From positions 1,153,501 to 1,217,500 of the forward strand of contig JAWNZC010000259.1 of assembly GCA_035771165.1 (NCBI GenBank): a DNA stretch of 64,000 bases, given 5' to 3'. The notes under the pieces were generated by a model. It was not told where the DNA came from and made no database searches. It saw only the letters and a list, made by a program, of their open reading frames with translations. The translations under genes and the position numbers were made by a program. Below, piece after piece: positions 53,301 through 64,000 of this stretch. This DNA comes from Paragorgia papillata (taxonomy: Eukaryota > Cnidaria > Anthozoa > Scleralcyonacea > Coralliidae). The stretch's first letter is position 1, and every line of letters starts with the position of its first letter.

Positions 53301-54580
53301 TTTTGGTGTATATTGGTGTATATTGGTGTACATTTGTGTATATTGGTGTATATTGATGTATATTGGTGTATATCGGTGTACATTTGTGTACATTTGTGTA
53401 TATTGGTGTATATTGGTGTGCATTGGTGTATATTGGTGTACATTTGTGTATATTGGTGTATATTGGTGTACATTGGTGTATATTGGTGTACATTTGTGTA
53501 TATTGGTGTATATTGGTGTATATTGGTGTACATTTGTGTATATTGGTGTATATTGGTGTATATTGGTGTATATTGCTGTACATTTGTGAATATTGGTGTA
53601 TATTGGTGTATATTGGTGTACATTTGTGTACATTTGTGTATATTAGTGTATATTGGTGTATTTTGGTGTATATTGGTGTACATTGGTGTATATTGGTGTA
53701 TATTTGTGTATATTGGTGTACATTGGTGTATATTGGTGTATATTTGTGTACATTGGTGTATATTGGTGTATATTGGCGTATATTGGTGTATATTGGTGTA
53801 TATTGGTGTACATTTGGGTATATTGGTGTATATTTGTGTACATTTGTGTATATTGGTGTATATTGGCGTATATTGGTGTATATTGGTGTATATTTGTGTA
53901 CATTGGTGTTATATTGGTGTATATTGGTGTATATTGGTGTATATTGGTGTATATTTGTGTACATTGGTGTATATTGGTGTATATTGGTGTATATTTGTGT
54001 ACATTGGTGTATATTGGTGTATATTGGCGTATATTGGTGTATATTGGTGTATATTGGTGTATATTTGTGTACATTGGTGTATATTGGTGTATATTTGTGT
54101 ACATTGGTGTATATTGGTGTCTATTGGCGTATATTGGTGTATATTTGTGTATATTGGTGTATATTTGTGTACATTGGTGTATATTGGTGTATATTGGTGT
54201 ATATTGGTGTGCGTTGGTGTATATTGGTGTATGTTGGTGTATATTGGTGTACATTGGTGTATATTGGTGTATATTTGTGTACATTTGTGTACATTGGTGT
54301 ACATTGGTGAATATTGGTGTATATTGGTGTATATTGGTGTACATTGGTGTACATTGGTGTTTATTGGTGTACATTGGTGTATATTGGTGTATATTGGTGT
54401 ATATTGCTGTATATTGGTGTATATTGGTTTACATTTGTGTATATCGCTGTATATTGGTGTGTATCGGTGTATATCGGTGTATATTGGTGTACATTGGTTT
54501 GTATTTGGTGTGTTTTGGTGTGTATTAGTGGATTGGTATTGGTGTTGGTATTGGTGTCTGTATCGGTATCGGTATTAGTA
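53299..54580 (+). repeat. 10-bp minisatellite TATTGGTGTA
   Basis: About 125 units of TATTGGTGTA with frequent variants (CATTTGTGTA, CATTGGTGTA, TATTGGCGTA). It degrades at the right end into GGTATTGGT-type repeats (54530-54580). Because 30 bp is ten codons and no unit contains a stop, several frames stay open for hundreds of codons on both strands; these are not genes. Confidence 0.95.
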
Positions 54581-55076
54581 TTGTGATATCCGTCCTTATT
54601 TTAAAGGGTTAGAAAGTGAGTTTAGTAGCATAAACAATTGATGTAAGAATAGGGACGGATATCACGGATAGTTGCTGTAAAAAAAACTAACTGAATTATT
54701 CTGTGCAGGTGTTGAATAGCTGGAAAAAACAAAAAGTGAATATGGTCAAATACGTTGATTTTATCCAACTAGATAGTCATAGTTATAGAATAATTTTTTA
54801 AAAGGCAGAACAGCTTTCGATTATACTAAATAACCTTTGAATATAGATAATAATAATCTGACGTTCGAAAATTTCCGCACATTATCGCAATAGTTCGGAA
54901 ACGTTGTGGTTCGGTTCGCGATTGGTACACATTCAAATAAATGTTGTATCATAATGCTATTGAGATCAACCAAAATAGAGGTAAAAACTCCTTTTTTAAA
55001 AGTCTAAAAATTATTTATCAACCTGTGTCAATAAAAACTTTTGTGCTGTAGGAACAACATCTTTAACTATAACTAT

Positions 55077-55737
<661 letters not shown>

Positions 55738-55791
55738 CACTGCAATGCAAGAAATTTGGCACTCACACAAAATATTTAATTATCTTTCAAG

Positions 55792-56181
55792 ATCGTTGTT
55801 TATATCAACGGATCACGATTCCATCCGCAACCTCCTCCGCTACAGTCTTTCAGAGGATGCCCTGTACGTAATCAGTGACGGACCAGGAGTTTCGCCTTAT
55901 CTCTCGCCGTAGACCCCACTAACAAAACAGTGTATTGGATTCGTTTTAACAGACGAGACTGAATTCGTCATTTCAGAAAACCAGTTACGACGGTGATACA
56001 ACTCAAATTGGTGTCGTTCGTACAGGAACTATAAGTGATGTTGATATTGCCGTGGGAGTGAATTTTTATTACTTGTTAGACTCTTCAGCGTCAACAATCT
56101 ACACGTATGACAAGAGTTCGGATACAGTAGTAAGCAACATTACCGTTTCTCCTGGGACAAAACAATTAATAGTGCTAACTG
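55792..56181 (+). CDS. LDLR-B/YWTD-like propeller, second exon (two frame changes)
   Basis: The acceptor TTTCAAG precedes 55792 and GTGAGT follows 56181. One base completes the codon left by the exon ending at 45020, so the join reads DPYNQ then SLFISTDHDSIRNL, a good YWTD-blade motif. Reading continues to YVISDGPGV (about 55898). The next conserved piece, LAVDPTNKTVYWIRFN (about 55900-55958), is in a different frame, and KTSYDGDTTQIGVVR and NFYYLLDSSAS (about 55977-56095) are in a third. The exon then ends in phase 1, matching the next EGF. Either the assembly has two small indels (near 55900 and 55960-55975), or the exon is damaged, or an unusual intron is present. The protein content itself is convincing. 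Confidence 0.65.
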
Positions 56182-56384
56182 GTGAGTGGCCTATTACTCC
56201 GTTCATTGTTCTAGAAATTTTTCTTAGAGTAGTAGCGGCGAAAGATAATGGCCTTATTCATAAAATAGAATGCATGATAAGGGGTGTATTTAATGTTTAA
56301 TCCCTAGCAAATTTTAGGTCATTTTAGCTCCATTCTTATAGAGTTATGGAAAAGAGAACTTATAGCTTCCTAAGGGTGTTTTAA

Positions 56385-56765
56385 ATGGAGGAGGGCCAGC
56401 CCTCTCATGTGTGTTATTTCTAAAGGTGTGTTTTTTTCCTAAGGTGTGTTAAGATAAAATATGTGTTATTCTTAAAGGTGTGTTAAGTTTGTAAAGTGTG
56501 TTAAAAAACACATCACTTGTTGAAAAAGGTGTGTTATTCAGAGGCGTGTAAACTGAAGGTGTGTTATGTAACACGCTAGTATGCATTCGCCCAGAAATCA
56601 AGGTGTGTTTTCAAACACATCAAGGTATGTTTTTGAACACACCAAGGTGTGTTATATAACACACCAAGGCGTGTTATAAAGAAGATGTATTGAAAGGTGT
56701 GTTGTAACACATCTTAGTGTGCTTTACAACACACCTTGGTGTGTTCTAAAACACATCTTGCCAAT
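56385..56765. repeat. Cluster of palindromic GTGTGTT/AACACAC motifs
   Basis: More than fifteen copies of AAGGTGTGTT or its complement in 380 bp, many joined as short perfect palindromes such as GTGTGTTATATAACACAC. Spacing is irregular, so this is not a simple tandem repeat. Confidence 0.75.
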
Positions 56766-56921
56766 ACCTGTTTTTGGAGTGTAATGTTCATCGTGTCTTG
56801 TTTCAAAATTTCGATTACATGGCAACCGGGCCAGCTAGGCAAATGGGGCCAACTAGCCCCTAAGTTTCATTAGTTCACGATCACCTCAGTTTTTCTTTGA
56901 TGTATCGCGGTTGTTTATTTA

Positions 56922-58201
56922 TAATAGGGACATTTAGCATCACGTTGATCCCGGGAAACGGCAAACTGCAGCTAGCGGTTAGCGGTTTGCCGTTTGCGGT
57001 CCACTTCGCCGGCAATAGAGACCTTAAGATTGACGTTTATTTTATTTATCGCTAACCGCTGACTGCAGTTTGAGGTTAAGCGGTTTGACGTTTGACGTAA
57101 AAAATGAATTAGACCTTAAGATTGACGTTTACGTTATTCCCCGCCGACCGCGGAAAATTGTGGCTATACGTCAGAAACAAGATTTTACCTTATTTGTTCG
57201 TTTAAAATGTAACACTTGACCATCCTTCCACGTTTTTATATTATAGTTTAAATCAGATCAAGCCAATTTTTAATGGATTACTCAAAGTATACGTATACAA
57301 TTTTTTAATAGTTTAGCTACTTCTGAGAAGATGACACTAAGTAACTCTTCAGCCCTTCCAAACAAAGGCCATGATGATTGATCTATTAACAAATACTTTT
57401 CGATCAAACCACTATAACAATCAATAAACTGACGAAGCCAAGACCTCAGTCAGAATATTGTAGTGAAATTGACAAGACAAGCTTAAAATGTAAGAGACTG
57501 TCGACCGATTTCGACACTTAAAAACTCGGAAGATGACATTTCCCGAATGCTCAAAATAACAAACACAAATTTTGCAAATAAGATGAGATCTTTGTTTTCA
57601 CTTCTGAAATTGGCCGCCATGTTTACTTTTACCAGTCAACCATGCTTCACATTAAAATCTCAAAACAGGTAGATTTTATCATTTCAGCAAACAAAAAACC
57701 TACCAAATCAAAGATAAGATAGTGTGTGTCATAGATATAGTTATGAAACGTGTAGTCATTGAACAGTTATTCGTTAACATCTTGAAACGTCAAGAAATTA
57801 CTGCAAACGCTACGTCAGGCTCTTGGTCACGTGGTTTCTAGCTGTTTGCGGTTAGGCGTTCGCGAAAAAAACGTCAATCTTAAGGTCTCTATTATTCAAA
57901 ATGGCGGCCGCTTTAAGGTGGGTTAAACAAAGCTTAGCTAATCTAATATATAGTTCAATGTTAAACGTTAAAAACTTAACAATTACGTAGGAAGCAAATA
58001 CAAAAACTTAAATTTTAGCCTTAAACGCGAGTTTACTTATCTTTAAGTTGCTAAATAACCTTGCCGTAAGTCACTTACCGGGGCTCCTAGACGTTGAAAC
58101 GTAAACCCCAAACGGCAAACGCGACGGCAAAACCATGGTCACGTGACATCTTGAGGTTTGCCGTTTGCCAGAAAAAGCGCCATGCTAAATGTCCGTATTA
58201 A
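56922..58201. mobile_element. Nested MITEs between the propeller and EGF exon 13
   Basis: The outer element starts GGGACATTTAGCAT and ends ATGCTAAATGTCC, and both ends are rich in AACGGCAAAC/GTTTGCCGTT. An inner element (57013-57893) starts AATAGAGACCTTAAGATTGA and ends in its exact complement. Non-coding. Confidence 0.75.
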
Positions 58202-58379
58202 TTAGTTACTCCCAACGACGCATAAATCAAGCTAATTGCCCCGTGGTTGGGAAAATAAGCTTTAATCAATGATCACAAATGTGATAAAGGATTTATCATC
58301 GCGACCGAAGTGTTTTTAGACAACCTCTGTGATAACGAACTCACTGTCTCAGTTTTCTTAGGCAATGTCGGTGATCGTG

Positions 58380-58490
58380 AACTAAGTATAGGTTAGTTAC
58401 TTCAACCTCGGTAACTATGTAAGTTATTTTGGCCCTCGGTAAATAACTGACGTAGTTACCTCGAGTTCGGTAACTAACCTATACTTAAAA
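58380..58490. mobile_element. Short palindromic MITE
   Basis: TAAGTATAGGTTAGTTAC pairs with GTAACTAACCTATACTTA at the other end; the inner CGGTAACTA and GTAGTTACC(T)CG also pair. Confidence 0.7.
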
Positions 58491-58703
58491 TACTCATATG
58501 AATCAAAAAGAAAAGACAAAAGAAATGATCTGAGCATGGTCCTAGTTTGCATAAACTTTTCTTTTAATACCTTGAATTTTCAAAATAATCACTAAATAAT
58601 CAGTTCGGGAGCTCATATTGCATTTATTATTTTATTAAATGTCAAATTATGCATTTTTGTTGCGGTATAATTCAATTTTTTATTTTATTTTATTTTATTT
58701 TAG

Positions 58704-58820
58704 ACAAAGACAGATGTCAGAATGGAACATGTCACGTGAATGCCACATGTACAAGTGTTCCAGGAAGTGTTGTGTGCACATGTACATCTGGTTTCACTGG
58801 AAATCAAACTCATTGTGAAG
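58704..58820 (+). CDS. EGF-like exon 13
   Basis: TTTTAG precedes and GTATTT follows. The 117-bp phase 1-1 exon encodes DKDRCQNGTCHVNATC and then CTCTSGFTGNQTHCEG. Six cysteines are present, but the usual calcium-binding start (DxxEC) is DKDRC, with Arg replacing Glu, and the aromatic of the hydroxylation motif is Val, so calcium binding is doubtful. Confidence 0.85.
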
Positions 58821-60504
58821 GTATTTTTGATTAGATATTTGAGAGTGGTTCTTCAACGTTTACGCGCGCCCGGCCATTCTTTGATTCTGACAGTGTCAGA
58901 GCGATTAATATAATGTATTGAATATATTGTAAAGACAGGCGTTTCCGCGGACTTATTAAAATGCAATTACTAATATTTCCAAAACTATAGCTTAGAACAA
59001 CACGAAATTTACAGAGAATTGTATTTTTATTATTAAATTTTACCACATTAAAGATTGTAAACACAAACACGAAGGCGCACGGGAATAGTCGACTGGAGTG
59101 AACATAATAAAGCAGAGTGTTTATTTGAAAGCTAATATTTCGTGTAGTATATCCTAGAACTTCACGCAATTTACGAAGAATGCTATATTGAACATGTTCT
59201 TTGGAAAGCGACATATATTTGTTCTGACCCTACCCTAGCTCGACTATATAGGTGAATGGCGAACATCTTTGCAATATGAGATATGTATATATGTATATAT
59301 GTATAAGACTTGGGAAAGCAGCTTTTGCGAATAGATATAAAAGTTAAAATATATCGCTTTCAAAAGAACATACACAAATCAACTTTTACGTATAAAGAAA
59401 AGCAACGTGTTGAATTAAAGTAACTCTTCAACTCGAAATGGCGAAAAACAATACTGAAGAAAAACCGACAAAGAGAAAGACCGAAAAGTTAAGTAAAAAC
59501 ATAGAGCTCTCAGTAGCAACACTGTTTAAGTTTCCGTGTTTATATCGTGTCACTGTTTATAATGCTGTTTTATATTTTTGTTGGATGTTTTTGCTTGCCC
59601 GTTGTATTCTTCTCTTTTAGCTGCCGACTGTCGTCTTATGTTCTTTTATAAAATATCTTTTTTATGGTAAACTACTCATGACTTACGTATACCATATAGT
59701 TTGTTTATAATTTGAAATAAAAGATAGGAAAAGAAGTAATTTTTGGTCTGTAAAATGTACAAAAGCTGAAAACAGTTATAACATTTGAGATTTGGGGATG
59801 AATAAACATTGTTTTTGTCGAAATGCCCCGATTAATTAAAACATGACTATATCTCTGACAACTGACAAGCAGCCAGTGATTTAAGTTGTTTTTAATGCAT
59901 CTAAAAATTGCAAATGTTTTTAAAATACTTCAGCAGAAAAGTATTAAATATTAATTTCAGCCTGCATTCTGTTTTGTTAAACATAGAAAAAGAAAACGTA
60001 CAGTAAGAGATTTAATACGAAATTTTACAGAACTTTTAATATCTTCCTCAGTAGCCATGCAGGTGGTAACGTCACTGGTTGTCACGCGAAGATAGTCTGG
60101 TTCAAATCCAGGCAGCGACATCCAACTTTTTCATTGAAAATCTTTTTTTCGAATGCTGCCCGAAATTTTTTGCGTTGCTTTCCCTTTGTTTTTCATTACT
60201 TTTTTAAAATATTAAATTAAACAGTTTTCTATTTGAAATATTCTTCTTCATTTAAAACTATATTTTGAGTCAGAGGGCAGTGGCTATTTCCAGTCCCTAA
60301 TATATAAGAACGCGAGGGGTTGCTGCATTTCCGTATTTCTAGTAAATTACGTAAGCCAACAGCTTATTGTTATTGCTCTGATGAAAGCCTGAGTCAACAG
60401 ACCGAAAGCTTAGCAAATAAACATTTGACGCGGTGTTTCCACAAAACCTATCTATATTTCCAATTTCCTATCATCACCTCATTTTCATTTCCCCCCATAT
60501 TTAG
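58821..60504. other. Intron with a degenerate tRNA-like segment
   Basis: Mostly unremarkable AT-rich sequence. At 60050-60125 there is a B-box-like GGTTCAAATCC about 55 bp after TAGCCATGCAGGTGG, suggesting a tRNA-derived SINE head; no acceptor stem closes. A short open frame at 59438-59620 (MAKNNTEEKPTKRKTEK) has no support. ATATGTATATATGTATATAT at 59282-59301 is a simple tract. Confidence 0.5.
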
Positions 60505-60621
60505 ATGTCGATGAATGTCAGGCCAGCGCTTGTGACGTAAATGCAAACTGTACAAATACAATGGGATCGTTTTCGTGCGAATGTGAGACAGGTTTTACAG
60601 GAAATGGAACAAACTGTACAG
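60505..60621 (+). CDS. EGF-like exon 14
   Basis: CATATTTAG precedes and GTATAA follows. The 117-bp phase 1-1 exon encodes DVDECQASACDVNANC and then CECETGFTGNGTNCTG. Complete cbEGF signature. Confidence 0.85.
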
Positions 60622-60674
60622 GTATAACCAAAACTGTTAATGAAAAAGAGTGTTTTATTAAGGTATAAAAAGAC

Positions 60675-60975
60675 AAGGTGATAGTTGTTTTACACCTGAT
60701 AAAACATGAACTGCAAATTTATTAAGTAATAATTAAAACATGAGCAGCAGTGTTTTTACTGCGAATGTTTTAAATAGCTTCAAAAACGACCCATTTGGTA
60801 AGTTCATTGGTGTAGTAAGTTTGAAAAATAACGTTTTCTAAGAGAAAATCAAAGCCAAAGGTTATGCAAATCAGGAGGTTTCTTTATCAGATATAAAACC
60901 ACGGACATGGTACTGACTTCCTTTGTGTTTTCCTCATGAATTATTATCATTAATAATTGAAACGGTTTTTAAAAC
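60675..60975. mobile_element. MITE related to 16890-17200
   Basis: Shares GGTAAGTTCATTGG.GTAGT, AATAACNTT.TCTAAG, and the tail TTGTGTTTTCCTCATGAATT with the copy at 16890-17200. A further partial copy at about 61210-61500 is split by the MITE at 61255-61437. Confidence 0.6.
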
Positions 60976-61254
60976 AAACAATTTTTGAGTTAATTAACGT
61001 GAGAATTTTGAAGATTAACGTTGTGTGAGCCGTAAAGTTAGAAAAGGGCAAGCGTGTCTTAAGGTAATATTTAAAACATGAGCAGCAGTTTTTTATCAGC
61101 TTAAAAACGTTGCGTCATTGGTTGTTGTTGCTTTGATTTATTTAATTTCAAATAAGGATGACAATTTTATATAAAATTCCACGTTCATTTGTATGTCCAC
61201 TTGTATTCTTTCTGATGTCAATAAGGTTAATCAGGTATAAAACCACTGACATAG

Positions 61255-61437
61255 ACCTTATTCGAAAATGGCTGTTGAATTATAATTATTTTATATGCAT
61301 ATTGATTAGCCCTTATGAACTCGTTTTCATGTGGGAAATTCAAAATAATTTTTACTTTAAAACGAGGTTATAAGGGATAATTTATACGCACATTAAAGCA
61401 TTCTAATCTGGCAGGCATTTTAAATTAGGTCTATGGT
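61255..61437. mobile_element. MITE, second copy of the 22518-22705 family
   Basis: It starts TAGACCTTATTCGAAAATGG and ends in TTAAATTAGGTCTA. The central hairpin is in the opposite orientation to the 22518 copy. It interrupts a related MITE (GACATAGAC left, CTATGGTACT right), with TA as the likely target duplication. Confidence 0.7.
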
Positions 61438-61678
61438 ACTATTAGGTTTGTCTTTTTCTCATGAATAATTAATGATTTTTTTAAATATTCTATAAAGAAA
61501 CTCATTAAACATTTTTTTTGTTTTTGTTTTATAAATTATTAATAGTCTTTAAAATGATTTTAACGAATTATTACGAACCATCTAATTACCATCGCAAAGT
61601 GAAAATTAATTTAATATAGTCATTAATATGCAATTTTGGCAATTTTTAAGTTTCAAGAATGAAATTTTCCCTTCATAG

Positions 61679-61795
61679 ATATCAACGAGTGCTCTGGAAG
61701 TCCTTGTCATTCTGATGCAACGTGTTTTGATAACGCAGGCTCCTATGCTTGCCAGTGCAACTCTGGTTTTACTGGAAGTGGAGTATACTGTGCAG
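61679..61795 (+). CDS. EGF-like exon 15
   Basis: CTTCATAG precedes and GTATTC follows. The 117-bp phase 1-1 exon encodes DINECSGSPCHSDATC and then CQCNSGFTGSGVYCAG. Complete cbEGF. Confidence 0.85.
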
Positions 61796-62114
61796 GTATT
61801 CTTTACAAAGGAACCATTGACCACCAAAAGAAGATTGGATTGAGCAACTATTGTTTGGAAAATATTAAAATAAAACCAAAATTAATTATTAATTTGCCAT
61901 TATTATTTCTATTTTTGGTTTTTAAACCCATAACCTAACTCTGTGTCCCAAATTTCCTACTATCGCATTGACCTACCTGTACATTTGTTAAAAGGAAAAG
62001 GTGGTAAATTGCCAAAAATCTGACGTTTTCAAAAGGAGCTTTTCATCAGAGTTCCATTACTTTTTTCTCTGATAAAAAAGCTCAGTATTCTGTTGTTAAC
62101 TTGTATACGACAAA

Positions 62115-62595
62115 AAAATTAAGTTTGTCTTATTTGAAAGACAAAATACTTAAAACAACAAAGTAACATCTTTTGCAGTTTTTGGTGTTCTTACTTCGTT
62201 CTGGAGATATTTCAGTTAGTTTGATATGTAAATGTCACATGTTGTGACGTACATGTGCATAATGAGCTATCGGGAAACGTTATATATATTTGCTTTTATC
62301 AAAGGAATCCACTTCAAATTCTACTTGTTTGGTGTAGTGTTAGGAATACACCCACACGCTTCCTTCGAAGTAAGTATGATTAGATAATAGCAAAGATACA
62401 TAACCTTCTCTGATAACTCATTATGCACATGCACGTCACAACATGTGACATGCATTTACATATCAAACAAACCGAAATATCTCAGAAACGAAACAAGAAA
62501 ACAAGAAAAAAACCCAGCAAAAGATGCTACTCTGTCATTTTAAATGTTCTTTCAAATAAGACAAACCTAATTTTCGTATCACATACACTTTAGTA
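62115..62595. mobile_element. Foldback element of the 7852/14410 family
   Basis: AAGTTTGTCTTATTTGAAAG at the left is mirrored by CTTTCAAATAAGACAAACCT at the right. A strong inner hairpin pairs ATGTAAATGTCACATGTTGT with its near-complement, enclosing GTGCATAATGAG/CTCATTATGCAC. Confidence 0.7.
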
Positions 62596-63009
62596 AACTC
62601 GGCAATTTATTACCTTTCTACTTAATTCCTTTATGATGTAAAACACTGCCTTCGCACCATTATAATTTTTCACGCATTTGTTTGATGGAAATCATTTAGC
62701 AGGGACCAAAGTGGATATATCGCGAGCTACGTTTTTTTTTACTCGGGCGAATAATGGGTTACTCAATCCAGTCTTATTAATTAATTACTTAAATCAGACA
62801 AACCTAACTTATGGCGTGACATTTTAACACTAAACATTAATTAATGTTGTAATTAAGACGAGTATCAATTTACAGCTGTTCCATAGTTCACTTTGTTCTT
62901 GAGGTATTTAGACTTATCTACAGTAATGTAACTGTATGCACAACATTTTAACACATTGGAAAATTATGTCGGGTTGTTGAAATATCTCTCTTTTTTTCTG
63001 ACCTTTTAG

Positions 63010-63129
63010 ATATCAATGAATGTGATACTTTAACACCTTGTCATGTTAATGCCACATGTACAAATTTAAATGGATCCTACATCTGTGCCTGCAAGTCAAA
63101 CTATAGTGGAGACGGAGTGTTTTGTGAAG
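63010..63129 (+). CDS. EGF-like exon 16
   Basis: CCTTTTAG precedes and GTAACC follows. The 120-bp phase 1-1 exon encodes DINECDTLTPCHVNATC and then CACKSNYSGDGVFCEG. Complete cbEGF, with Asn-Tyr in place of the usual Gly-Phe after the fifth Cys. The gene continues beyond it, as the donor shows. Confidence 0.85.
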
Positions 63130-63159
63130 GTAACCAATTTTAGAAACAGTTTTGGTAAT

Positions 63160-63300
63160 TCAGGCTTGGACTGGCTATTGTGCCATTTTCCCTCGGAACA
63201 ATGGGCGATCCATTGCTCTACGATGCTCAGCCGTTGTTTTATGGCAAGATGGCACAATGGCCAGTCCACGTCCGTGGTAATATTGGAAACACGCACAGTT
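63160..63300. mobile_element. Short inverted-repeat element
   Basis: GGACTGGCTATTGTGCCATT near 63168 is mirrored by a near-complement (AATGGCCAGTCCACG region) near 63255, with inner GGGCGATCCATTGCTC. Non-coding; it begins about 30 bp after the exon 16 donor. Confidence 0.5.
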
Positions 63301-63736
63301 AAAGCAGTAATGCCAAAACATGGTAATGCAGTGCACATATTACTCAGAGAAATGATGGAAAGGCATAAATTAAATTTTTAAGCCAATTTTGTAACAAAAA
63401 AATGTTTTATACTAGTGCAAATCAAATTGAAATACTTTTCTTTGCAACGTAAAAATAAGATTTGTGCTAGACAAATTATTAATGCGTCATCACATTATTT
63501 ACTTTATATTATTAATGTATTTATCAAGTTATTTTCTTGTTTTAAGCTATATAGTGTTTATTACAGTATAATTGAGTTAAGAAGGCTTAGCTTTGCGTCA
63601 GCCGCGGAGGGTGGCGCATTCTGTATAGTAAATAGTGGACATACTATTGCTCGTGACATACTAAGCATTTTGTGATTGGTCAATTTCGTTAAAAGAAGGC
63701 TTTTCATTGGCGTATCGCCAGAGGTTTCTATTTAAC

Positions 63737-63816
63737 AATTAGTCACCGAAGTCGAGGTGACTATCGGTGAATATTATAAATACACCTATAGTCACCGAGA
63801 CTGAGGTGACTAATTG
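63737..63816. mobile_element. Short palindromic MITE
   Basis: AATTAGTCACC(GA)..GAGGTGACTA pairs with TAGTCACCGAGACTGAGGTG and ACTAATT at the other end, forming an 80-bp hairpin. Confidence 0.65.
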
Positions 63817-64000
63817 TTTTAGTATAATTTCAGAGGTTGATAAAAAACCAATCACGTTGAAACAAAAACTTTTAAACAACTGCTTTCATTTTAACAGTGG
63901 TGATACTGTTTATTCACAGACGATGTCAGCAAGCCACAGTCTTTGTCAGTAAATAATTTCAAAAAAAGAGTAAACAACTTCCTACTTTGGAATTGAACTT

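Noticed and set aside
53233..54586. Very long open frames on both strands (YTNIHQ- and VYIGVYWC-type proteins, up to 421 codons)
   Set aside because: They are translations of a 10-bp minisatellite without stop codons; the same composition appears in several frames and on both strands, with no start context or splice signals.
60050..60125. A functional tRNA gene
   Set aside because: A B-box-like element is present but the acceptor stem does not pair and the A-box is weak. A SINE head remnant is more likely.

Overview
This window looks like chromosomal DNA of an AT-rich, intron-rich invertebrate metazoan. A cnidarian (anemone, coral or hydrozoan) is my best guess but is not proven. The reasons are phase-1 EGF and vWA exons split by long introns, a very high load of MITEs and microsatellites, a tRNA-derived SINE, LINEs, and a Penelope-like element carrying hammerhead ribozymes. 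Nothing suggests a prokaryote.

One host gene on the + strand runs through almost the whole window (about 1468 to 63129) and continues past both edges. It encodes an extracellular modular protein: eight calcium-binding-type EGF repeats (1468-6114, mostly made by tandem duplication of a 1.1-kb genomic unit), a von Willebrand factor A domain in two exons (8646-8981, 12255-12494), a Gly/Ser-rich linker (13727-13828), four EGF repeats (15221-20724), an LDLR class-B/YWTD-like propeller segment in two exons (44639-45020 and about 55792-56181), and four more EGF repeats (58704-63129). Almost every junction is phase 1; the two propeller exons are joined in phase 2. The downstream propeller exon needs two frame changes, so either the assembly has indels there or the gene is damaged.

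The introns hold most of the interest. 1-1420 carries nested 3' ends of an RLE-type LINE. 6.2-12.1 kb and 14.0-14.9 kb are nested inverted-repeat elements. 16.7-22 kb holds a minisatellite-bearing repeat family, (TA)n arrays and large palindromes containing hammerhead ribozymes. 23-29 kb has a MITE, SINE copies and a foldback element. 30.36-32.77 kb is a Penelope-like retroelement whose single frame is broken by four stops and which ends in a hammerhead ribozyme. 33.04-42.30 kb is a nested stack of TIR elements with a CR1/Jockey-type LINE inserted into one terminal repeat.

The standout is about 45.6-51.5 kb, inside the intron that splits the propeller. An intact 611-codon tyrosine recombinase (zinc finger, recombinase core, C-terminal Myb/SANT) converges on an opposite-strand gene for a superfamily 3 helicase that ends in a PCNA-binding PIP box. 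A palindrome of about 390 bp lies beyond the helicase 5' end. Integration and replication functions in one unit suggest a self-replicating tyrosine-recombinase element: a transposon, an integrating plasmid or a virus-derived element. No capsid or polymerase gene is visible. 51.6-55.7 kb is a large composite satellite and microsatellite block, and 56.4-63.8 kb holds further palindromic elements between the last EGF exons.
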